A stretch of DNA of 64,000 nt from positions 797,501 through 861,500 of the forward strand of contig JAUIRK010001056.1 of assembly GCA_030549495.1 (NCBI GenBank), in the 5' to 3' direction. The notes below the pieces were generated by a model. That model worked only from the letters and a program-made list of their open reading frames with translations. It did no database searches and was not told where the DNA came from. The position numbers and the translations under genes were made by a program. Shown one piece after another: positions 29,103-41,000 of this stretch; position 1 is the first letter of the stretch, and each line of letters starts with the position of its first letter. This stretch comes from Nectonema munidae (taxonomy: Eukaryota > Nematomorpha > Nectonematoida > Nectonematidae).

Positions 29103-30492
29103 CAGAGATGGGCCAATTACACGACTTCGTGTAATTATTAATAATTACATTTCACTTTTTATTCAAGGTAATTAATTACTTTAAATTACATTCAAAATTG
29201 AAAAGTAATTAATTACCTCTAATTACTTTTCAAAAAAACGTTTTTATAATTACATTTTAATTATTTTTTAATTACTTTTATTTAAAAAATTTTAACAATA
29301 ACATAATATCAATCGAATGACTCTCTGATTATAAAAATTTTAAATTTGTCTTCTATAATAGCAAATTATCAAAGTTCTTATCATTTAGACAACCTCTGTT
29401 TGGTTGAAGAATCAGAGAAGCAAATGAAAATAACCTTTCAACACGTGAAGAAGACGGGATTGCAGTGTTATATTTCAGAAAAATTTCTTTTATTGACGGA
29501 TATTTTTTCAATGAATCAATATCATTTGATGGATCATTCAGGTATTGAGAGACTTCTAAAGAAGCTTGCTTTTTTGCTGAATCTTGATCTTTGTCATCTT
29601 CAACAGAAAATGTAAAAAATGAAGCTTTGTTTTGGTCTTTGTGAAAGTCATTTGCTTCGAATTGAGGTTTATTTCTATCTAAAACCTTTTCTGCAAGCTT
29701 AATTAGCTTCTCTCTTAGTGTATCTCGTTTTTCTTTGACGATTGGTTTCATTTTAAAGGTTGGGTGCATAACAGTAGCAATCATTGCATCTGTAGCATAA
29801 TTATTTTGTTCATTAATGTTGGAAAATCGTTTTTCAAATCCCAATATTATAACTTCGAGGTATGCTGCAAGACATTTCAAGACATTTTTTGAGACAAAGG
29901 AGATCTTTTTGTGTTTTTCGAATTCTTCAGGCACAAAGAAGATGATATGTGTGTGTAATAATACAACTTCTACTACTTTCATTTTAGTGCTTCATTTTTA
30001 CACACATGTTTCTAATAGTTTTCAATAATTCAATATTTTTCTCATCACTTGTAGTTATCATTGAAAATAATGCCCCATCATCACACTAATTGCAGATATT
30101 TGCGAGTTAAAATACAGTAATCCTTTGAGATACGATTTACTGTAAAATCAAGAGTCATATCTATAAAAGAGCCGATATAAAAGGGTTTCACTTTCCCTAT
30201 GGATTTTGATGTAAGTTATGGTTATATAATTATATTGACGCAAGACTTAATTAATTAGCAATTAATAAGCATTAATTTAGGTTAATTATGTGTTAAGACC
30301 TGAGGAAAAAATGTAATTGACATAAGATTTAAAATGAAATTATTAATAATTACTTTTATATTTACACTTTTTTGTAATTAATAATCTGTTTCAATTACTT
30401 TAGAGAAACTATAATTATTAAAATTACAATTATGTTAAAATGTAATTAAAATTGTAATTAATTACTTTTTTAATTAATTACTCACAAGCTTG
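29103..30492 (-). mobile_element. hAT element, 1390 bp, perfect 8-bp TSD
   Basis: Flanked by attcgaat on both sides (29095-29102 and 30493-30500). The left end is CAGAGATGGGCCAATTAC; the right end in reverse complement is CAAGCTTGTGAGTAATTA. Both subterminal regions are packed with AATTAC/GTAATT repeats. The minus strand at 29982-29353 encodes a hAT transposase C-terminus: HPTFKMKP, a long middle, then YPSIKEIFLKYNTAIPSSSR, VERLFSFASLIL and NRGCLNDKNFDNLLL. The N-terminal BED finger and catalytic aspartates are deleted, so it is non-autonomous. Confidence 0.93.
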
Positions 30493-30579
30493 ATTCGAAT
30501 GAGCATTACATCTTATAATGCGATCATAATACATGTTTTATAAACAAACAGCAACTTTTATTTATAGAAAATAATTAGA

Positions 30580-30590
30580 GGGGGGGGGGG
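30580..30590. repeat. 11-bp poly-G run
   Basis: Eleven consecutive G in an AT-rich context, followed by cgaaggtcattttcgcctcaaccccc, which can pair with it. The downstream segment (to about 30640) reads in reverse as CAGGGGCCCACAACC, resembling a transposon terminus. Confidence 0.7.
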
Positions 30591-30654
30591 CGAAGGTCAT
30601 TTTCGCCTCAACCCCCTTCCGGTTGTGGGCCCCTGATACACATATATATAGGTA

Positions 30655-30766
30655 GTCGTTCACTTGCACTACTTACACTTGCACCATCTTACACTTGCAC
30701 CAACTTACACTTCCACCATCTTACATTTCACTAAGTTACACTTGCACTATCTTACATTTCATAATA
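30655..30766. repeat. 16-bp minisatellite, about 7 copies
   Basis: Unit ttacacttgcaccatc, with variants (ttccaccatc, tttcactaag). Clean 16-bp register over most units. Confidence 0.85.
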
Positions 30767-31289
30767 CTTTTCATAATTGTTATTTAATAAAAAAAAAGGA
30801 AGAATAAGAATAATAACATACAGCATGGTGGATCAAACCAAATAGGTTATTTTCACACCTATCAAAAAATAGGAACACTATACTAAATTCATATTTACAA
30901 CACGACTTAAAAATGATATAAAAAATCCAGTTAATAATTATAAAGGCAAAAAAAGAAGTGAGGAACAGTTATATAATAGGATATAAAAAAAACTCCAAAA
31001 CGTATCATTTTAAAATCAATATAGGAGAAAGACAATTTTCAAACATGTTCACAAAGCATATAAATATATATAGAGAAGCGATGAGCTGGCGAAAAATTGA
31101 TGCTGGATGTAGAGATACATTGTGGTTGGAAGGGGAATATGAAAAGGAATTACCTAAAAAAAATACAAAAGAGGACGAGTACCAAAATCTCAAAGATATA
31201 AAATATAGTATCGGTAATAAATATACTTAAAGACACTAACGAGTTGAAACAAAAAATTTTTTACATTTACGTTTGAAACTACAAGTTTT

Positions 31290-33870
31290 TTTCAGAAGCT
31301 TAATACAAATGGAGAGGCTATTCCAGGTTTTTATGGACTTTTTAATAAAAAATTTATTACTTTTGGCAAATTTTTATCTTATATTTCTTAAATTGTGTTT
31401 GTTGCGTAAGTTGTGCTGATGAAACTGGCGATTTTCACAATAATTAAAATTAATTTCATGTTTTAGATTTATACATTTATGAACAAAAAGAGATAATTGA
31501 ATTTGTCTAATTTGTAAAAGATTCGGGATTTTATATAAACTACGTATATACTCAGCATCCCTATTGAATAGAACTTTCAAAGCCCTGTCTTGTTTTTTCT
31601 GTAATGTTGGGAGTTTGGACACGTTAGATGAAGACCAAATAAAGTTAGAGTAAAGAATCTTAGAATGAAAAAGGGCATAATAAATATTTATTTTGGTCTT
31701 AGTATCAAGAAGATTTTTAATTTTGAACAACATGCCAAGTGCTATTGAGGTATCTTTTAAAACATTGTTGTAATGATTTGAAAAACTAAGATTAAAATCT
31801 ATAGTTACTCCTAAATAATTATAAGTATTCGTCCTTTGAAGATAGTTTTCTCCAATTTTTAAAAAAAGACAAATATTTTTGTTAAACTTACTGAAAATAA
31901 TATATTTAGACTTTGGTAGATTTATATATATCTCATTAGTGCAACACCAATTATAAAATTCAGAGAGAAACTTATTAATAATATATTGATCCAAAAAAAG
32001 ATTTTTACTTCGATACAAAATAATGCAATCTTCAGCGTACAAATAAAGAGTAAAATCAGAATTTTGAAGAGCAAAAATATCATTAACATAAAGAATAAAT
32101 AAAAGTGGGCCAAGGATAGAGCCTTGTGGCACACCCCTTATTTAATTTAGAATACTTAGACGCACTGTTATTTACAAAAACATATTGTTGACGATTGGAA
32201 AGGTAACTTTTTAAAAGTTCTAAAAATTTATCTCTAAAACCATATCTATGTAATTTAGCTAGTAGGTATTCATAATTTATACTATCAAAAGCTTTTGAAA
32301 AATCTATATAAATAATACACGATTCCAAACCATTGTCCAAGGTCTCTAAATTATAATTTACTAAATTTCCAACATCTAAATCAGTAGACATACCAGGCCG
32401 GAAACAAAACTCTCTTGAATTGATAATATCACATTTATTTAAATACTTTATCATCCGGTTAAAAATAATTTTCTCGAAGATTTTACCTATAAAAAGAAGG
32501 ATGCTAATGGGTCTATAATTACTTGGATAGCATTTATTACCTGATTTAAAGAGTGGAATTAATTTGGCTATTTTTAAACTGATTGGATAACAACTTTCAA
32601 GAAATTTTTTTTTAAAAAGTAAACAAATATTTTTAGATAAGAAACTTATAAGAATCATACCGATTTTATTAAAAATATTGTCCCAACCAGCAAAAGAAGA
32701 TGAATTAAAAGAAGTAGCTGTAATTTCAATATCATCAACAGAAATTTCATCAAAAAAGAAAGAATTCATAACTGGGGAGATTTTAAAGCTGGGAAAATGA
32801 AGACAATTAGATTGATAGGAAAAAGAAGAGAAAATATTATTAAAATCATTTGGCTTCAATGGGATTAACATATTACGTTTACGCACAAGTAAATTGTTTA
32901 TAACTTTCCATGAATCCTTTACATTATTCCGTAAATTTGAAACTTTGTACGGTAAAACTCATTTTTTAAAAAAGTTACTTTTTTATTATACTTACTTCTA
33001 ATTGACTTCTATAAATTCCACGTTTCAAAGGTTCTGTTTTTCAAGAATTTATGAAACAGCATATCTTTGACTTTCTTAATACTTTTAAGTTCACTCGTAT
33101 ACCACCTATTCACTTTATGGGATGGATAGGTTCTTTTCACCAAAGAAAAGCTTATATCAATTATTTTAGTAATTTTTTTTATCATTTCATCATAATACTC
33201 ATTTGTACCTTTATTAATGTCAATGAGCCAATCTTCTATATACAAGTTTGAATTAAAATTCTTAAAATTTTTTTTATTATATATTCTGCAGTATTCATCA
33301 TTTAAATTAAAGTGATTGACATTTTTAAATTAATTTTTGCACACAATAAAATTGGGAAGATGGTCAGAGATATGCAAAGCTATGTTACTTGAAATACTAC
33401 CAGCACAACTAAAATTAGAAAAAATATTATCAATGCAGCTTGAAATTAATTTACCAAAACGAGTTGGACCTAAAATGCAGGGATAAAAACTTTTTTCATA
33501 CATTAAATTGTAAAAATTAGAAACATTTCTGCAAATCTCAAACTTGTTCAGTCTCCTAAAATGAAAGTATTTTTCTTAGCATTGGTGTTTAAAAATAATG
33601 TTTCTAATTCTAATAAAAATAGCTTGCAGTCCAGACAAGGAGGTCTGTAGATTATAATAATTCTAAAATTTGAACCATCAACAATCATGACTTCAAAAGA
33701 AGTGAAAGTAAGATTATTACAAACTAGATTGAATGCATACTTATTATCAACGTAAAGAACTAACCCACCACCTCTACCTTGCTACGCTCAGAACAAATAA
33801 AGTTATATCCATCTATATCATTGTTACATCTAGGTTTCCATATTTCCGTAAGGGCAAATAAAGGGATTGA
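31290..33870 (-). mobile_element. Damaged LINE (jockey/CR1-like)
   Basis: Reading leftward: endonuclease pieces (LTEIWKPRCNN, IIIYRPPC, FILGD, ISDHLPNF) at 33860-33330 in shifting frames; a linker (33245-33009); then RT (32886-32083) with PSNYRPISILLFIGKIFEKI and IYIDFSKAFDSI; then, after a one-frame slip exactly at the GVPQG motif, PQGSILGPLLFILYVNDIF and YAED in place of the usual YADD (32132-31374). The frameshift and the altered catalytic motif show it is dead. N-terminal endonuclease truncated. Confidence 0.9.
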
Positions 33871-34892
33871 AAGAGATTAATTCTCTTTTTTCCTTGGGAT
33901 AATCCTATTTAACTTTATTTCAGTTACACCATTCATTGATTTATATATATATATATATAAGAGACGTTTCATAACGTCTATCTTAGAAGAAAAAATTTAT
34001 AAAATAAAACTGATACACAAAATTTTAATTCACGGAAAATAACGAAGTAAACATTTTAAATAAGAAACAGGATTAAAATTGTGTTAAAAAAATTAAAAAA
34101 AGTAACAAAAATGGTATTTGCTAGCTTTTTTTTCGTTTGTTTAAGATTTTTTTTTCAAATCTCCTTTCGCCATTCAGCCCTGTCCTTTGACAAAATTTTT
34201 CTTCTTTGCCTACAAATTAAGTGGAATTTGGTGGCTCTTTTCTTCTAATGTGTACAAAGTGAATTTTCTTAACAAAATGAAACTCCACTCTTTTTCTTTC
34301 TCCCTCCTCCCTTGTTAAATACCAAAACATATATATATTATATATTTAAGTGTATATAGTTATATTACTCCCTTTATAAACAATTCGTTATCTCTTATTT
34401 TATAATTATTTTATTTTCGTAAATGAAATACTATATATATATTACCTAATTGAAATTAACCTATTTTTATGTAATATGAATGAATGACAATAACTAATTT
34501 TTGGTTATTTGCTTACATGAACTTTGTGCTTTTTTTCCTTTCTTTCAAAATAAATAAATTTTTAAGAAAAAATCGTTAATTGCGATAAGAACATTGACTA
34601 AAATATAATGAATCTTTATTATAAAGATTAAACTGAAATTAAATTTATTTACTTAGTATAGATACAAAAGAAAATTTAAGAAGTTAAACTTCTTAATGTT
34701 CTAACAATAACCACCAATTCTTTTATAAAATTAGTTTTCTTTTTTGAGCAAGTAAATTTATTTTTAATATCTAAAATATATAAGATTTAATATTTTTTGA
34801 AATTTATTTTAATTTTATTTTTTAGTTTCGTTTTTCTACCTGTTTTGTCATAGTATAGCTTTTGTTTTTAAATCTTTCGCGCGGTTAATAAA
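33871..34892. promoter_or_regulatory. Region upstream of the Musashi start codon
   Basis: AT-rich DNA between the LINE and the ATG at 34893, with an (AT)n run near 33942-33957. It should contain the promoter and 5' UTR, but no unambiguous core element can be named. The GC island ctttcgcgcggttaataaa sits just before the start codon. Confidence 0.35.
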
Positions 34893-35026
34893 ATGTGTGA
34901 TGCCTTTACATTTTTCACTGATATAGAAGATTATAGTTATAGTGAAACTGATTCTAGTACTGCTTCAGTTTCTTATGAAAATAAATTGGAAAAAATTGAT
35001 GATAAAAGAAGTGAAAATAATCCTAT
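34893..35026 (+). CDS. msi: Musashi exon 1 (acidic N-terminus)
   Basis: 44 codons plus two bases, from ATG (aataaaATG) to AT|gtaagt. Encodes an Asp/Ser/Tyr/Glu-rich, probably disordered leader ([13 protein letters not shown]). The two leftover bases join T of exon 2 to give isoleucine before KLFVGG. Confidence 0.85.
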
Positions 35027-38000
35027 GTAAGTTTTGCTTATATTTAAAAATATAACTTTTAAGTAATTTTCTATTCAAATTTATTATATTTTATATATTA
35101 TGAATATTATTTTGTTTTAGTAAATTATTTGTTGGAGGTTTGAGTTTTGACACTACAACAGGTAAGTTATTTAATTTTTTGACAATTATTTTTAATATTG
35201 CTCATTTAGAATCCTTAAAAGATTATTTTTTGAAGTATGGGGAAGTATTAGATTGTATGGTAATGAAAGATCCGGTAACTCAAAGATCCAGAAAGTTTGG
35301 CTTTGTAACTTTTTCTGACGAAGATAGCATAAATAATGTTTTATCTGTTGAAAATCACGAATTAAACTTTAAAAAGGTTTTTTTATATTCAAAATCTTTA
35401 ACTTATTTTTCATATAATATATCTGGTAATTAAATTTGTAAATTCAATTAAAAAAAATTTTAACTTCAATTTTTTGACATTATCAAAATATATTATTTAA
35501 TGATTTAATCTAGCTCTCGATCAATATTCATATATATTGTTTTGCTTTCACTAAACGTAGTGCAACACATAGACCTTGAATGTTATCACTCATCGATCAA
35601 TTGAAAGAAATGACTAGGTGTATTTTGTTGAATGTTCTTTTATCTTTTGTATGAATCGTTCATTATTTATGTTGCCTTCAGATATTAAACTCCAGTGATT
35701 TTAACATTCACAACTATACAATAAGTTTTTTAAATTTATTTGCTTTTGTTTTTCACTATTTTAAGCTGCCTTGTACTCTTGTCCTTCAAATTATACTTCA
35801 TCCAACTCAATTATTCGATAAAATTTATCGATTCTTTTTATCGTTGCTAGATTGTATTTCATCTCATTCTCTTACTAATATTATGGAAGGAGATTTTGTA
35901 TATCCATTTACATGTGCTGATATTTTTGAATATAATAGTTAATATAATTGCCTTTTTAGCAACGATATTGTTCAGTCTTTTTATTTCTAATTTCAGACTG
36001 ATTTAGATGTGGGTCACGGTTAATATGCAATATTATTTTTTTGTTCATCATTAAGATTTTCTCTTTTTTCTACTTTTTCATAGATTCTACGTTAATAATG
36101 ATAACGTTAAATTTGCTCTAAATTCTTTATGGTAACTCTCTTTAGCAAAATGTAGTTCAATTATAACGTTATACAACCCATTTTTAAGCGCATATTCACG
36201 AAATCAGTGATCTATTAACATGTTTTTTATTAAATTTTTCTCATCTAGATCAATTATTTTTCTATTGTAATATAATTTCTTGATCCATTTCTGAAAATGA
36301 ATATGCGCTTAAAAAACAGTAGAACGTTTAACATGGACTAAATTTTGTAAAAACAACTATCAATGAATATAACGCAAGTTTATCATTATTAACGTGGAAT
36401 CTACCAAAAAGTAGATGATTTATATAATATAATATAGTTAAATCTTGAAAAAGATACTCAAATTTTCCAATAAGCAATTGCTCATGCTGCATTTTTTTCC
36501 TTTGTAATATATATTATTGTTTACCTTTTTAGATAGATCCTAAACGGGCATTTCCCAAGAAGGAACAAAATAAGGTAACTTATTTTATGATTATTTCTTT
36601 AGAACAATAATGCAACCTAACCGATTCCCCTAAAAAAAACTTTAATGTTGCACCTATTAAATAGGCAGTATTAACCTTTATTCTAGAATTGTGTTGGTAA
36701 TTATTTTTATCGGAAATTTAATACAGAAACCAATTGAGACGTCAAATTTTGAGAGTGTGGGTCTTGTGATATTTTAGAGGTGGTACTTTAGAATCAAGGG
36801 AGATTAATAGATATTTTTATCCTTTTCCAAATAATAGATATTTTTCTAAGAGAGGTCATTTGGTGGGTATTAAGGAAGAAGGGTTTGATATAGTATGAAG
36901 TTACCGCTGTGATTAAAATGTACAGGGAGGCTAAAACAGCGGTACAAATTGAAGGAAAAATGGCAAAGTGGTTTGAGGTGAAGGTCGGGGTACACCAAGG
37001 TTCGGTGCACATTTCACTACTCTTTGCAATTGTCCTGGATGCAGTATCTGATAACATGGAAAAACATTAGAGAATACCTTTATGCTGATGACTTGATAAT
37101 TATTGGAAGTAGTTGGAAACAAGTATAACTTTTGGAAAAAAGCATTAAACAGCAAAGGGTCAATGTTTGAAAAACGAAAGCTATGAAAGTTATTACTAGA
37201 AGATCTCGAGACTTAATCAGCGAGAAACTCTATTTATTGTAGAAATTGTAAAGTATGGGTTCACAAGAGATGTTCAGGTATCCATCGTTCATTGACACAT
37301 GTGAAGAATTTTGTATGGTGTAGATGCAATAGCGGTAAAAACGATAGTGAAGATGAGAATACCGTAAAACTTGGAGATGATGAAATTTTTTGGGGTCAAC
37401 GAGTTTTGCTACTTGAGTGATGTTCTTGTGAGAGATGGAGAAGTTGGGAAAGCTAGCAAGAATCAGAGCCGGTTAGAGAAAGTTTAATGATATAGCAGGT
37501 GTACTGTGTAATGCAAACGGCAGAGATGTGGATGATACGAATGATGTATGGCAAAACTCTCCGAACAAAGTACCGAACGAGGACTTAAGAAAGATGACTT
37601 ATGTTGAAGATATAGAGAGATATTTTGATGGATGCACAAAACTTGACAAAAAGAATTAGAAAAAAATGTTAATGGGAAAGTGAAGAGAAGTAGACCAAAA
37701 AGGCCTTGAAAGATGTTGTTAAAGAAGATATGAAGAAGAAAAATCTCAAGGTTGAGGAAGCTAAGATGAGGGGAAGATGGAGAACTCGCTGCAAACTGGT
37801 CGACCTTGGCTAGCCAGGATAAAGACCAGGCCTTTTTACGGGCAAACGAAATATGATGATGAGATATTTTCCATCCTTTGAATTTTTATCAGAAGCACTT
37901 CATTATATCTAAAAAAAATGATGAAATTTCCTAAATAATCACTTAATTTTGGGAACAATTGCAAATCTTAACACAACGAAATATAATTAACTCAGTTCTA

Positions 38001-41000
38001 ATCCCTTCAAACGTAAATTTGTTTTCTATTATAAACTAGTGTGGATATAATGAAGGGATTTTTGGAAAATGATGGAATTATCTTCCCCTTTGAAATTAAC
38101 GCATTTCTAAAAGAATGCCGTAAGTAAAACGATCAAATATTTGAAAATGAAAAGTCTGATTTCAGAGTATTGGCAGTAAGTATAGAGCTATTTTTTCAAA
38201 AATATTGAAATATTTTAGATACTATAGTATATAATCCTAAGAAGCCTTTTTTCAAAAAGATTATTTCCATATATGGTATAAAATAATTATCTTAATTTTC
38301 AAGCTACGAAGGTCTTTATTAATTTGGATGTTATTTTAGCTCTATTTTTTAATCAATACCTTATAATTAATATAAAATGTTCAATTATTAATTTAAGTAT
38401 TTTATTTATGATAATGTAGGTAGGCATGTTTTAATGAGATGTGCTATGAATGAAAACGAAAACATCTAAGCAAATCTTTCGTATTGAATTGAAATTCTCT
38501 TGTTGAAAGAAATAGTGCTTGGTTGCCATCAAACTATTTAACATGTTTTTTAATTTTTTTACTCTAAAAAATTTCAAACAGGGAAAGATTATTATTTTTT
38601 TATATTCATGTCGTATAAGTTTTGAATATAAGTAAGCTTGTTAACGTTATGAGGATCACGATTTTGAAGCGTGCTTTCTTTTTCAAAGGGATCTTATATA
38701 TTTAAAGCTTACGATTTTAATTTCTTGGGACTCCGCTGGCACACTTGTGATCAAAGGGTTAAGTAGCATTATTCAAAGACGGTAGTGAACATACAGGGAA
38801 TTTCTTTTCAATGTAAAATGGCTTTCGGTTTTTTAAATTATATTATTATGCTTTATTATGTTCTATAGATTGTTACTTCTACTAAAAAAGTTTTTGTTGG
38901 AGGAGTTTCTGTTGACACGAATGTTGATGATTTGAAACTCTATTTTGAAAAGTTTGGAAACGTAACATTTTTTTATTTTCTTTGAAATAGAATTTTTTTC
39001 TTTTTCAATAAAGTTCAAAGGAACTCCAATTCTTTATGGAAAACAATTTTTTTCAGTATCTAGGCGAATTTTCTCCTAAAATTATTTCACTGTCATATTT
39101 GAAAGTTTTTGAATTTCTATGTTTTTGAGTTTCTAAGCTGCGATAATTGCCTTCATATTTATTATATGGAGAAACAAAAAAGATGGAAATTTTATATAAA
39201 AAATTAGATAGATGACTTACATAAATGATAGAATGATTAAGAGTATATTGCGTGTAGTGAGTCAGATTTGAAATATGCAAATGTTCATATTTCGATTCTT
39301 GACAAATAAAAACCGTAAGATCGATAATTTGAATAAAATTTTTTTTTGATAAATTTGAATACCTTAAATGTCGAGCATATATACTTTTACCTTATTATCT
39401 TCATTATATAGAGAAGATATAAATAAAACTGGTTCGCAAATTTTGTTTTTCCTTTTTAGAAATCATAAATTGAGGGATTTATGATCAATTAAATTTTAAA
39501 TGGAGTTAGTGCACATAAGTAAAAGAATCTTCGATATCAAAATTTTCCGTTTACTAAATTTTATTTTTCTAGAAATCTTATCGGGTCATAATTCTCCAGT
39601 TTAAGGTTTATTCCGCGTTTACACGCGTTTTGATATTTTTTTAGCATTTTATAAATTCATGAACTATTTTTTTGATTATATTCCTTTATACACAATGATC
39701 AATATATGTGTGCTATCTACTATATGTTATGCATCACTAGCCATACTTATTTATTTTACCAACATTTATTTTTTTTTAGATTGACGACTCAATGTTGATG
39801 TTCGACAAAGCTACCCAAAGACACCGTGGTATAAAATATCTATATCTATATACAAGAAGGGTGAGGATGAAGGCTTGCCATACTATAATTGAGAATAATG
39901 AACGAGGAATATAGTAAGAGAGAATATAGCCAGCCATACGCGACTCTATTAGTCTCTTTCAACTTAAGTCAAGCAGGGAGCGGGGGAACGACTTTTTGTG
40001 GATAAGATGTAAAGAAAGGATTTTATTTGAGTTGAGATTTGTATATCTTTATATATGTCTTCATAAAGTCTTAAAATTCTTTTTAATAAAGATGTGTCTT
40101 ATACTATCTTACTACATTCCTGCTTTTATATACAATCTGTTAAATCGGTTATGAAAAGATTGCGCTAAAAATAAAATTCATCATGTTTTGAAAAGCAAAG
40201 TGTTCATTTTCATATAAAAAGATAAAAAGAGAGACAGAGAGTAAAGAGGAGAAAGAAAAGGGTTCGCATCGAAAATCTAAGCAAAATCTAAGCAAGAAGG
40301 TCCTAACGCTGCGCATTCTCCTAAAACACCTTTCAACTGTACACGGTGTTGCAGGCAGAGTCAGTGCAATGCGGATAGCTTTGCGGACATCAGGGAACTG
40401 CGCTTCTTCAACAGTTCAATCATACCCAGAGATTGTCATAGAGTGTGCTATGGCGCTTTTGTACTTCATATCATGCAAGTGCTTCTTCAACAAGATGTTC
40501 AATTTTATACATTTTTGGACAGATAAAACGATTTTCTTGAATTCATCTCTTCTCTTTTCTTTATTTTTCTTGGTTTAAGGGTGAATATTTTAAAATATAT
40601 TATTATATTTCTAATAATAATATATAAATGATCAATCATTTTTCAATCTAAAATATTTTAAATGCGGTTTTATTTTATTTACTTTTTGTTATGCTGGATG
40701 ATTAATTATTCAACGCGTTTTATTTTTGAAATTGTCAGGAGTAAGAGAATTTTAAGCTTAAAGTTGCAATTGTTTTAGAATTGGGATTTTATAATTAAAA
40801 TGATTTTCTGTTATATCCATGTTTATGAGCGGAATTTAATTAAAAAAAACATTCTTTATCATTTCAACCACAGATTTCTTAGTTATAGATTTTTCTGTTT
40901 TTACTTTCATTATATTGTCAAAATTTTTATCATTCTAATATATTTTTTATTACTACCTTTTCAATATTTAAATAGTATTCCGGTAAACTCTTGAAAAGTT

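Noticed and set aside
35140-35433. Single 97-aa RRM protein
   Set aside because: It is Musashi exons 2-3 read through the stop-free 48-nt intron and past a donor.
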